Source: CAKZLS01 sp963771545 (GTDB taxonomy: Bacteria; Pseudomonadota; Alphaproteobacteria; Rhodospirillales; Defluviicoccaceae). From it: DNA of 64,000 bases. Both the position numbers and the translations under genes were made by a program. The stretch is taken from contig CAVYTX010000003.1 in NCBI GenBank assembly GCA_963771545.1, forward strand, positions 620,001-684,000. Direction: 5' to 3'. This document shows, one piece after another, positions 46,191 to 55,600 of the stretch. Below the pieces are notes generated by a model. That model saw nothing but the letters and a program-made list of their open reading frames with translations, was not told the origin of the DNA and searched no databases. Position 1 is the stretch's first letter. Every line of letters begins with the position of its first letter.

Positions 46191-47540
46191 ATGCACCACG
46201 ACTTGTCCTCCTTGTGTGAGGCTCGGCCCGGCCAATCCGGGCACCCTCGTTCTCACATCAAGGACGAGTCGCCTCTCACAACAAAGGACATACGGTTTAA
46301 ACCCACGTCCCGAACAAAGGTGGCTACGGTGTCCGGTGATCTGCCCCTACGGACGGAATTGAGTAAGGCGGTTCGCTTCGCTCCTGCGCGAGATGGTAGG
46401 CCAGCAGCTGCGTTTTGGAAGTTTTGGGCGAGCGGAAATGAGGTCTACGCGGTCACCCGTGGATCGGGTGATTTCACACGAGTCAGCGTGCACAGCTCAC
46501 GTCAAATTCACATGCACACGGGAGGTAGGGATATCCAGAAACTAGCCATGCCCCTGCCAATCGCTGGAGGTAAGTGGTTGCATGCGTTCGAGGTGCGGTT
46601 CTTGTTAAGCGCCGATGCTCACTTCCCACCGCCCGAGAGACTAGAAAAGGGGAAGAACGCACTTGTGATCGACGTTCCTGAAGGTGCGATGCTTATTGCG
46701 AATTTTATCATCGGCCAAGCGCCAGAGAACCCCCCTACGACTTTGCCGCCCGAGTTGTTCTCACACCAGGAGCCCCTATGGCGTACCAACCTGGCTGACG
46801 GAAGGCCCGTTGCACTGGTGGTGCGAATGCTGGATCTAGATCAACACAACAAGGATCAGATAACCTTCATTCGGCAGACACTTAACCCCCGCGCAAACTT
46901 ACCCGGTCCACCGTCCAAACCACCGTACGTTGAGGTGCGCAAAATTGAGTGGGAACCTAATGGCGGAAACATCGTTCTGATAGTCCCCATGGGGGATGAA
47001 GCCTATAGCGTGCTTCCTGCGCCCGGCGATACTCCCCTTCCATTCGTGGAAGATCAGCGACGGCTTCATGTAGAGGTACCGAGTGCTTCATTCCCCATGA
47101 CTGCTCCAAATCAAGCAATCGCTGGAATGCTCTCCTTTACCGGTTCTAAGTCCGAGGTGATCCTCACGAAGGACGCCTTGATCAGGTGCAGTCTCGGTTC
47201 CGTCAAGCTATCGATGATTCCTTCTAGCCTGTTGTTCGGACAAATATTCCAAAGACCAAGCTTTGCATGCCCCTGTACTCCAACTTTAGATGGTGCGCAT
47301 CCAAAGACCTGGCAATACAAAGCGACCCCCCGCTTTGATGGTGAAGCTCTGATCGTTGAGATCCCACCAATGTCTACGAGTTTCCGCAATGTCAACCTAG
47401 AAGCGCCGATAGCAGCCCTGAAGCCGGAGGAGGAACTGCTGCTCGCCGCTCCCGTAGGCGGCCTTATGCTTCGAGTAACACGCGCGTCGCAAGATGCAAC
47501 AGAGGTGCTCGAGGCGAACCTAGTTTTGCGCGATCACTAA
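46191..47540 (+). CDS. Uncharacterised protein, about 400-449 residues
   Basis: The frame is open from ATG 46191 to 47540. The first 45 residues are low in conserved-looking content, so the true start may be the GTG before SGDLPLRTELS. Visible features are beta-rich segments (AVTRGSGDFTRVSVHSSRQI, LIANFIIGQAPENPPTTLP, EVRKIEWEPNGGNIVLIVPM) and a Pro-rich middle. No signal peptide, membrane helix or known motif. Nothing in the flanks, the repeat array upstream or the permease downstream, indicates its role. Codon usage is less GC-biased than its neighbours. Confidence 0.5.
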   Translation: MHHDLSSLCEARPGQSGHPRSHIKDESPLTTKDIRFKPTSRTKVATVSGDLPLRTELSKAVRFAPARDGRPAAAFWKFWASGNEVYAVTRGSGDFTRVSVHSSRQIHMHTGGRDIQKLAMPLPIAGGKWLHAFEVRFLLSADAHFPPPERLEKGKNALVIDVPEGAMLIANFIIGQAPENPPTTLPPELFSHQEPLWRTNLADGRPVALVVRMLDLDQHNKDQITFIRQTLNPRANLPGPPSKPPYVEVRKIEWEPNGGNIVLIVPMGDEAYSVLPAPGDTPLPFVEDQRRLHVEVPSASFPMTAPNQAIAGMLSFTGSKSEVILTKDALIRCSLGSVKLSMIPSSLLFGQIFQRPSFACPCTPTLDGAHPKTWQYKATPRFDGEALIVEIPPMSTSFRNVNLEAPIAALKPEEELLLAAPVGGLMLRVTRASQDATEVLEANLVLRDH

Positions 47541-48162
47541 CGCGCGGGTCAACCAATCGTATCGTCCGGGATTTAGCTAGCGGCAATGCGATCTTCGGAC
47601 CCGCCTGCCGCCTAACAAGCGCATTCAGCTGACCAGGGTGCCGTAGCTGTGGCAGCCGCCGCACTTTATCATTACTACGAAGACGGCGCGGAGGCTGCCA
47701 AGTAGCGGCCTCGCAGCTGATGCGCCATTCATTGGCTCTTGCGACCCGTCAGGAGCCGATTGCCGCACGACTGCTCATGGCTAGGATCGGCGGTGTCGAA
47801 AGTCTCCGAGCACCGTACGCTAAGAGGTGGTTCGCGGAAATCTCAGTTTGGGTGACCCGCATTTCTGTTGGGGCCGATCAGGTCCAATACCAACGGGTCA
47901 CTATCCGTGATCGTTGATATCGCACACCCACGATCCAGTTGAGCCAATATGGGAGTCCGCCATATGCGCATCGCACTTGGGAATCCCGCTTGGAATCGGC
48001 TATAGCCTACCAGTCCGTCAAAACAAGTGCCGCGAACTCGGCTCGTGATTGGTCTGGCGCGCGGCACGGCGCAGCCGCGCTGGGCTCCGCCGGGAGTTGA
48101 GCGGGTGCTTGGGACGGCAACGGTTGTTTCATGGTCGACGCCCAGCCGCGAGGCCGAGGATT
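47541..48162. other. Intergenic region, no gene recognised
   Basis: 622 bases between the uncharacterised gene and the permease. Several short frames exist (for example plus 47720-47917) but none has a recognisable motif. A short stretch near 47655-47710 encodes AALYHYYEDGAEAAK before a stop, which could be a truncated remnant of an unrelated gene. Confidence 0.3.
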
Positions 48163-49392
48163 TTGTCCATTACGCTGATCGTGTTCCTGCTGGTCTATCT
48201 CGGCATGATCCTGGGCAGATTGCCGGGGCTGAAGGTCGACCGCACCTCGGTGGCGCTCGGCGGCGCCGTCGTTCTGCTGGCCGCCGGCGAGCTGGACCAG
48301 GCGCAAGCGCTCGCCAGCATCGACTTCGGCACGCTGGGCATGCTGTTCGGCCTGATGCTGATCTCGGTACAACTCCAGATCGCCGGCCTGTATGCCGCGA
48401 TCGCGGCGATGGTGGCGCGGATGCGCGCCTCGCCCGCGGTGCTGCTGGCGCTGCTGACCGCGCTGGTCGGTTTGCTCTCGGCCTTTCTGACCAACGACGT
48501 GGTCGCGGTCGCCATGACCCCGGTGATGCTGGCGATCGCGTTGCGCCGGAGCATGAATCCGCTGCCGTTCCTGCTGGCGATCGCGCTGGCGTCCAACGCC
48601 GGTTCGGTCGCGACCATCATCGGCAGTCCGCAGAACATGGTGATCGCCCAGCATCTGAACCTGAGCTTCGGCGGCTATCTGGGATACGCGCTGGCGCCGG
48701 CGGTGTTGGCGCTGGCGGCGGTCTGGGCGGTGTTGGCCCTTGCCTATCGCGGTCGCTGGATGCTGGATCCTGATGGGGCCCCGGCGGCCGACGCCGTCCC
48801 CGAGCCCTCGTTCGACACCTGGGAAACGACCAAGGGCCTGTTGGTGCTGGGCCTTGTCCTCTACGCGTTCGTGTTCACCCACTGGGACCGCGGCATGGTC
48901 GCGACCGTCGCCGGCGTCCTGATGCTGTTCAACGCCCGTTTCATGTCCGAAACCATGCTGGAGAAGGTCGACTGGGGCCTCCTGATCCTGTTCGTCGGGC
49001 TGTTCGTCGTCAACGGTGCTTTCGCCGAGGCCGGTCTGGCGGCGCGGCTGGTGACCTGGCTGCGGGGCATCGGGATCAACCTGCAGGACGCGGACGTGCT
49101 GTTCGCCGTCACCGCCGTGATGAGCGACATCACCTCCAATGTGCCGACGGTGATGCTGCTGCTGCCCTTCGCCGGACAGGATCCGCTGGCCGGGCCGCTG
49201 ATGGCGCTCGCCAGCGGTCTCGCCAGCAACCTGATCATCATCGGCAGCCTCGCGAACATCATCGTCGTCCGCGCGGCCGGCGCGAAGGGATTCACGATCT
49301 CGTTCTGGAGCTTCTTCAAGGTCGGCCTGCCCGTGTCCGTGATCACGCTGGCCATCGCCTATCTTTGGGTCAAGCTGGTGGTGGCGCTTTGA
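48163..49392 (+). CDS. Anion permease of the ArsB/NhaD/SLC13 (IT) superfamily
   Basis: About 409 residues from TTG 48163, with GAGGCCGAGG upstream; a TTG at 48049 would add an Arg-rich part unlike a transporter N-terminus. Repeated membrane helices: LIVFLLVYLGMILGRLPG, LALLTALVGLLSAFLTNDVV, where the LTNDV re-entrant motif is typical, then SVATIIGSPQNMVIAQH and, in the second half, VMSDITSNVPTVMLLLPFAG and SLANIIVVRAAGAKG. The two-fold repeat with SxxxN-type motifs marks Na+/H+-coupled anion transporters. The ion could be arsenite, a dicarboxylate or other. No ArsR or arsenate reductase nearby. Confidence 0.82.
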   Translation: MSITLIVFLLVYLGMILGRLPGLKVDRTSVALGGAVVLLAAGELDQAQALASIDFGTLGMLFGLMLISVQLQIAGLYAAIAAMVARMRASPAVLLALLTALVGLLSAFLTNDVVAVAMTPVMLAIALRRSMNPLPFLLAIALASNAGSVATIIGSPQNMVIAQHLNLSFGGYLGYALAPAVLALAAVWAVLALAYRGRWMLDPDGAPAADAVPEPSFDTWETTKGLLVLGLVLYAFVFTHWDRGMVATVAGVLMLFNARFMSETMLEKVDWGLLILFVGLFVVNGAFAEAGLAARLVTWLRGIGINLQDADVLFAVTAVMSDITSNVPTVMLLLPFAGQDPLAGPLMALASGLASNLIIIGSLANIIVVRAAGAKGFTISFWSFFKVGLPVSVITLAIAYLWVKLVVAL

Positions 49393-49472
49393 AACGATGT
49401 CTCGCTCTACGCTTGGGCGCGCGCGCCGCCGCGTTCCGCCGGTGCAAGGACACGGAACCGTGACAGTCGGTA

Positions 49473-52130
49473 CTAAATCACGACCGGTCCCTGCCAAGCA
49501 CCTCCGTCCAATACCCACATCACGTTCACGGCGCCGTTGCCGTCGACGAAGAAGATGTCGATCTGGTTGTCCAACTGCCGGGCGGTGGCGATGGGAGCTC
49601 CGGGCGCCGCTGTCCCGGGAGTGGTCAGCCCGACCGGCCCCTGCCACGCGCCTCCGTCCACCACCCACATGACGTTAACCACGCCGCTGTTGTCGACGAA
49701 GAAGATGTCGATCTGATTGTCCAGCTGGCGCGCGGTGGCGATGGCGCCTCCGGGCGCGGCGACGCCGCGCGGTGTCAGCCCGACCGGTCCCTGCCATGCG
49801 CCTCCGTCCACCACCCACATGACGTTAACCACGCCGTTGCCGTCGGCGAAGAAGATGTCGATCTGGTTGTTCAGCTGGCGCGCGGTGCCGATGAAGGCTC
49901 CGGGGGCCGCTGTTGCGGGAGGGGTCAGCCCGACCGGTCCCTGCCACGTCCCGGCGTCCACCACCCACATGACGTTGACCACGCCGCTGCCGTCGGCGAA
50001 GAAGATATCGATCTGGTTGTTCAGCTGGCGCGCGGTGGCGAGGGAGGCCCCGCGCACGGCGGCGCCGCGCGGAGTCAGCCCGACCGGTCCCTGCCACGCG
50101 CCGCCGTCCACCACCCACATGACGTTGACCACGCCGTTGGCGTCGACGAAGAAGATGTCGATCTGGTTGACCAACTGCCGGGCCGTCGCAATCGGTGAGT
50201 TCGGCATCGCTGTCCCGGCAGGGGTCAACCCGACCGGTCCCTGCCACGCACCGGCGTCCACCACCCACATGACGTTGACCACACCGTTGCCATCGGCGAA
50301 GAAAACATCGATCTGGTTGTCCAACTGCCGGGCCGTCGCCAGCGGCTGGCCGGGCGCGACGGTTGCCGGGGCGCTGATCTCAACCGCGCCCTGATAGACG
50401 CCCGCTCCTTGCACCCACTTGACCGCCACCGAGCCGAAGCGGTCGGCGACGAAGACGTCAAGCTGGCCGGGCGTCTGGTCAATGGCGATCACGGACGCGC
50501 CTGGCGCCGTTACCCGCCCGTACACATAATCGACGCCAGCGGAATCCTGTGCGCTTGGGGCCACGCGTTGTCCGACGTTGGTGCAAGTCGCCGGATTGAT
50601 AACCCTCAGCGTCGGCGGAGTATTGCTGGGGCGGTAGTGCATGATCGATCCGCAGTCGTAGCGTCCGACCGGAGCGGCTCCGGCCACCGTCCCGTAGTTA
50701 GGGGGACCGCCGCCTACGATTGTCACAAAAGCTCCAGAGTCCGGCCGCTGATGCTCGTGATAGAGGCCAATCGCGTGACCCAGCTCGTGGATCAGCGAGC
50801 CGGCGGCGAACCGGTTGGGCGAGAACGCCACCGGTCCCTGCCAGGCGCCTGCGTCGACGACCCACATGACGTCCAAACCGCCGCTGTTGTCGACGAAGAA
50901 GATGTCGATCTGGTTGCCCGTCTGCCGCGCGGTGGCGATGGGTGCTCCCGGCGCGGCGGTCCCCGGAGGGGTCAGCCCGACCGGTCCCTGCCACGCGCCC
51001 GCGTCCACCACCCACATGACGTTGACCACGCCGCCGTTGTCGGCGAAGAAGATGTCGATCTGGTTGTCCAGCTGGCGCGCGGTGGCGATGAAGGCTCCGG
51101 GCGCCGCCATCCCGCGCGGGGTCAGCCCGACCGGTCCCTGCCACGTCCCGGCGTCCACCACCCACATCACGTTGACCACGCCGTTGCCGTCGGCGAAGAA
51201 GATGTCAATCTGGTTGTCCAACTGCCGGGCCGTCGCAATCGGCGAATTCGGCGCCGCTGTCCCGGGAGGGGTCAGCCCGACCGGCCCCTGCCACGCGCCT
51301 CCGTCCACCACCCACATGACGTTAACCACGCCGCTGTTGTCGACGAAGAAGATGTCGATCTGGTTGTCCAGCTGCCGTGCGGCGGCGATGGGGGCTCCGG
51401 GCGCCGCAGTCCTGGGAGGTGTCAGCCCGACCGGACCCTGCCATACACCGGCGTCCACCACCCACATCACGTTGACCACGCCGTTGCCGTCGGCGAAGAA
51501 GACGTCGATCTGGTTGTCCAGCTGCCGGGCCGTCGCAATCGGTGAGTTCGGCATCGCTGTCCCGGGAGGAGTCAGCCCGACCGGTCCCTGCCACGCACCG
51601 GCGTCCACCACCCACATGACGTTGACCACGCCGCCGTTATCGACGAACAAAACGTCGATCTGGTTGTCCAGTTGCCGGGCAACTCCCATGGGTTGCCCGG
51701 CTTGGCCGACGCCCGGGCCGGTCAGGGCATTGGGCCCGCTCCATGTCCCGGTGCCAACGACCCAGTTGACCCGCAGCGCTCCGGCCCCGTCGAAGTAAAA
51801 ACAGTCGACCTGATCGGAGAGCTGGTTGATCGCCGAAACCGCCGCGCCGGCGGGGATGGCCGGGAAAAAGGCGGCCTGAATGTCCTGACTCCCGCCCTTG
51901 CGGCCCACTTGGGAGGCGGTAAGCACCTCGTCCGGAATGAACCGCACGAAGTCCGCCTCGTTCTGACGCGGCACGATCCGCACCACGGCCGACGCGGTGT
52001 TCCACGCATTCACGGCGTTGTCGATGTTTGTCCGCTGAGGCGATCCAGACGGGAAAGACAGTTCGTCGATGGTAAAGGGCACCCTCGCGAAGGGCCATTT
52101 CTTGGTTCCGTCGAAGATTGTGTACGACAC
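49473..52130 (-). CDS. Astacin-like metalloprotease split by a 7-bladed propeller, plus a second propeller
   Basis: 885 residues from GTG 52130 with AAGGAG 8 bases upstream. Residues 1-96 match the astacin N-terminal part (VNAWNTASAVVRIVPRQNEA, ASQVGRKGGSQDIQ). Residues 97-441 are seven repeats of about 50 residues, then LIHELGHAIGLYHEHQRPD (zinc site at 448) and GSIMHYRP (Met turn near 495), which complete the protease. Residues 547-885 are seven more repeats. Each repeat contains QIDxFFxDGNGVVNVMWVVD and AWQGPVGLTP, as in PLL/fucolectin-type propellers. No signal peptide or propeptide. Proteolysis and sugar binding are predicted; substrate unknown. Confidence 0.85.
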   Translation of the reverse strand: MSYTIFDGTKKWPFARVPFTIDELSFPSGSPQRTNIDNAVNAWNTASAVVRIVPRQNEADFVRFIPDEVLTASQVGRKGGSQDIQAAFFPAIPAGAAVSAINQLSDQVDCFYFDGAGALRVNWVVGTGTWSGPNALTGPGVGQAGQPMGVARQLDNQIDVLFVDNGGVVNVMWVVDAGAWQGPVGLTPPGTAMPNSPIATARQLDNQIDVFFADGNGVVNVMWVVDAGVWQGPVGLTPPRTAAPGAPIAAARQLDNQIDIFFVDNSGVVNVMWVVDGGAWQGPVGLTPPGTAAPNSPIATARQLDNQIDIFFADGNGVVNVMWVVDAGTWQGPVGLTPRGMAAPGAFIATARQLDNQIDIFFADNGGVVNVMWVVDAGAWQGPVGLTPPGTAAPGAPIATARQTGNQIDIFFVDNSGGLDVMWVVDAGAWQGPVAFSPNRFAAGSLIHELGHAIGLYHEHQRPDSGAFVTIVGGGPPNYGTVAGAAPVGRYDCGSIMHYRPSNTPPTLRVINPATCTNVGQRVAPSAQDSAGVDYVYGRVTAPGASVIAIDQTPGQLDVFVADRFGSVAVKWVQGAGVYQGAVEISAPATVAPGQPLATARQLDNQIDVFFADGNGVVNVMWVVDAGAWQGPVGLTPAGTAMPNSPIATARQLVNQIDIFFVDANGVVNVMWVVDGGAWQGPVGLTPRGAAVRGASLATARQLNNQIDIFFADGSGVVNVMWVVDAGTWQGPVGLTPPATAAPGAFIGTARQLNNQIDIFFADGNGVVNVMWVVDGGAWQGPVGLTPRGVAAPGGAIATARQLDNQIDIFFVDNSGVVNVMWVVDGGAWQGPVGLTTPGTAAPGAPIATARQLDNQIDIFFVDGNGAVNVMWVLDGGAWQGPVVI
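49476..50492 (-). repeat. Second 7-fold tandem repeat, about 150 bp per unit
   Basis: Encodes residues 547-885 of the protease-propeller protein. Unit 1 (PGQLDVFVADRFG) is the most divergent; units 2-7 are close to identical at DNA level, showing recent duplication or gene conversion. Confidence 0.85.
50805..51842 (-). repeat. First 7-fold tandem repeat, about 150 bp per unit, inside the protease domain
   Basis: Encodes residues 97-441. Unit 1 (SDQVDCFYFDGAGALRVNW) is divergent; units 2-7 resemble those of the second array so closely that the arrays probably exchange sequence. Confidence 0.85.
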
Positions 52131-52668
52131 GATGCTTACTCCTTAGCAATGGAGCGGTTCAGGACGGCCTTTTCGATATCAGGGAAGCGATCGAACGCCG
52201 GCGACGGCTGGGCATGGGTCGCGGCAATGGCGAACGGAGTCCGGTCGATAGCGCGTGCTCTCCTCGCCAACCATCCGCACGTATCCTTGTCGTCAGCATT
52301 TCACGCGTGCCCGACTAAAAAATAAGCGCCAAATTAACTTAAGAGGAGCATTACTGCCCGGAGCCGAGTTTTCTTCGAGTTTTCTTATTGAAGAGTAATT
52401 TTACTCAAGTAACGATAATGCATAACTGTTCAAATGTCAATATTAACTCGATGCAATGTTGCTGGGCAATCGCAGATCCCATGTCCACTCCATGGAGCGG
52501 CACGGACCGTGGAATGACCGCTCCATCGGCCGTCGATCTTTTACCGCCGATTGCAATCCTTGCCTAAAACTAGAACAATGAAAAAACCGCGCGCGGCGAG
52601 GTCCGCATGCGATACAATTCGCGCGCATGATCCCGCCGCCGGGGTGATTGCAAGCGGCGAGGGCCGCC
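52131..52668. other. Intergenic region, AT-rich centre, no gene recognised
   Basis: 538 bases between divergent genes: the propeller protease (minus) and the sensor kinase (plus). An AT-rich segment lies at 52316-52450 and probably carries promoters for both. No promoter pair was convincing. A 75-codon frame on the minus strand has no recognisable content. Confidence 0.35.
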
Positions 52669-55600
52669 ATGACGACGAGGAAGCGTAACGAAAGTCAAAA
52701 GGCTGACGTCTTGAAAACACCCGGAGATCCCGCGTCTTCGGATGCCGGCGATTTCGCGGTTGTCGGGTTGGGGGGCTCGGCCGGCGCTCTCGAGGCGCTC
52801 ACCGCGTTTCTCGATGCCATGCCCGCCGGCAGCGGGCTGGCGTTCGTCGTCGTCCAGCATCTCGACCCCACCCACCAAAGTCACATGGTCGACCTCCTGG
52901 CCCCGCACACGGCGATGACAATCCTGCCGGCGGAAGACGGGATGCCCGTCCATCCCAACCACGTCTACGTCATTCAACCGGGGTCGTATCTTGAAATCAG
53001 AAGGGGAAAACTCCGGCTCTCGGAACCCAAGCTGGTCCACGGCATCCGGATGTCGGTGGACTTCTTTTTTCGATCCCTGGCCGCGGACCGGCAGCAACGG
53101 GCGATCGGCGTCGTGCTCTCGGGACTAGGAGCGGACGGGACGCTGGGCTTGCGGGCGATCAAGGGAAAAGGAGGCTTGGCGATCGCTCAGGATCCAAGCG
53201 ACGCCGCGTATGACAGCATGCCTCGAAGCGCCATTGCGACGGGAATCGTCGATTTCATCCTGCCGGTGACGGCAATACCGGAAGCGATCATTAAGTACTC
53301 TCAGCAAACGAATAAAAACAATATATCCGGAGAAAACCTCGATGACGGCATGCGAGAAATCTTGGATGTTGTAGAACAAAAGACGCGCCATGATTTTCAT
53401 TGCTACAAGCCCGGCATGGTGATGCGCCGCATCGAGCGGCGGATGGCGGTCAATTGCCTCGACACGCCCAAGCAGTATCTCAAGTTTCTGGCCGCCAATT
53501 CGCTCGAAGCCGATCGGCTTGCGAAGGATCTGCTCATCAACGTGACGAGCTTCTTCCGTCATCCCGAATCCTTTGAAGTTCTGGCGAAAGGCGTGCTCCC
53601 CGACTTCGTAAAGCGTCAAGGCGCGAACACCGCGCTGCGGGCGTGGGTTCCCGGATGCAGCACGGGCGAAGAGGCTTACTCCCTTGCCATGGTGCTGATC
53701 GAAAAGATCTCGGAGACCGGGAGAGCGGTCGAGGTTCAAATCTTCGCTTCGGATTTGGACGAACGCGGCATCGACTTCGCTCGCGCCGGGGTTTATCCGG
53801 ACTCCATCGAAGCGGATGTGTCCGCCGAGCGTTTGACCCGCTTCTTCGCAAAGGAGGACCATAGCTACAAGATCAGTTCGGAATTGCGCGACCACATCGT
53901 CTTCGCGGTTCACGATCTGCTCACGGATGCGCCATTCTCGAGGCTCGATGTCGTTTCGTGCCGCAACCTGCTCATCTATTTGCAGCCGGAGATGCAAGAA
54001 AAAGTTCTCGACTTGTTTCATTTCGCGTTGCGCGATGGCGGCATCCTCTTTCTGGGGCCATCGGAGTCGGTGGGAGCGTCGAGCGAGCTATTCTCGCCCC
54101 TTTTCAAGAAGGAGCGGATTTTTCAGCGCACGGGACACAACCGCCCGGCCGGGGTGAAACTCCCGGCTGAACACGGCCCGGGCGCGCGGGGCCCCAGGAC
54201 GCATCCGGAACGGCGATCCGCGGAGTCCCGCTCCGGGCACGCCGAACTTGTCAACCGGACACTCCTCGATACGTTCGCTCCGGCGGCGGTCCTGATCGAT
54301 CAGGCCAATCGGGGGCTTTATTACTTTGGGCCGATCGACCGCTATCTGAAGGTTTCGCCGGGAGAGCCGCGTCACGATCTGATCGGATTGGCCCGGGAGG
54401 GATTGCGCCCCAAATTGCGCGCCGTCATCCGGCAAGCGGCGAGGGGCGACGAGCCCGCGACGGTCAGCGGCGCGCGCCTGAACCCGGGTGACCAAACGGC
54501 CGCGGTGACCATCCGCGCTCAACCGGTTACGAGCAACGGCGAGCCGCTTGTTCTCGTCAGCTTCATCGACGAGCCTCCCATCGAGCCGCGCGAGCCCGGC
54601 ATCGCCATGACACAGGGGGCCGATGCGTCGGTAATCGAGCAGCTCGAGGGCGAACTGGAGGCCACGCGGACGGAGTTGCAGAGTACGATCAAGGAATTGG
54701 AGATTTTGAACGAAGACCTCAGGGCGGCCAACGAGGAGGCCATGTCCATGAACGAGGAGTTCCAGTTGACCAACGAAGAACTTGAAACCTCGAAAGAAGA
54801 GCTTCAGTCCCTCAACGAGGAACTGACGACCCTGAACACCCAGCTTCAGGAAACGGTCGAACAGCAGCGATCGACCGCCAACGATCTGCAAAACCTTCTG
54901 GTGAGCTCGGAAATCGCCACGCTGTTCCTGGACGTAAATTCCAAGATAAAGCGCTACACGCCCGAAGCGAAGAAACTCTTCAACGTCATTGCGTCCGACA
55001 TCGGCAGGCCGGTCGCCGACCTCGCGCGGCGCTTCGACGATCCCGCGTTTTTCGAGGATATCGGCGCCGTTCTTGAGAAACTCGCGCCGCTTACGCGTGA
55101 AATCCGAACGGAGACCGGCGCGTGGTACAAACGGGAAATTCTGCCTTACCGGACACAGGACAACAGGATCGAAGGCGTCGTCATCACGTTTTCGGAAATC
55201 TCCGGTCTCAAGAAGGCGGAGTTCGCGACGGAGGCCGAACGGGTCTACGCCCAAAGCGTCATCGATACCGTCCGCGACGCGCTGGTCGTCCTCGACGCGG
55301 ATTCGAATATCGTCTCGGCAAACCGATCCTTCTACCGGTTGCTCGCGACGACGGCGAAGCAATCGATTGGCCGGCCGCTCCACGATCTCGGCGGCGACGC
55401 ACTGAATTTAGCCCAGTTGCGCCGGTTGCGGCGGTCGGCTTTTCGGGAAAAAGGAGCCATCGAGAACCTTGAGGTTGAGGTGGACCTGCCCCGGCTCGGT
55501 CGGCGCGTCCTGGCCGTCAATGCGCGCGCGATCGCGGCGAATGCCTCGGCGGAACCAATGATCCTTCTTGCGCTCGCGGATATGACCGATCGGCGCGCCC

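Noticed and set aside
49446..49475. Possible third copy of the self-complementary element
   Set aside because: ACGGAACCGTGACAGTCGGTAC resembles one arm of copy 1, but no partner arm or conserved loop was found nearby.
48007..49668. 553-codon minus-strand frame over the permease
   Set aside because: His/Arg/Gln-rich antisense frame; the plus-strand frame has convincing membrane helices and LTNDV.
49473..52130. Repeat array as CRISPR
   Set aside because: Units are 150 bp, coding and without unique spacers; they are protein repeats.
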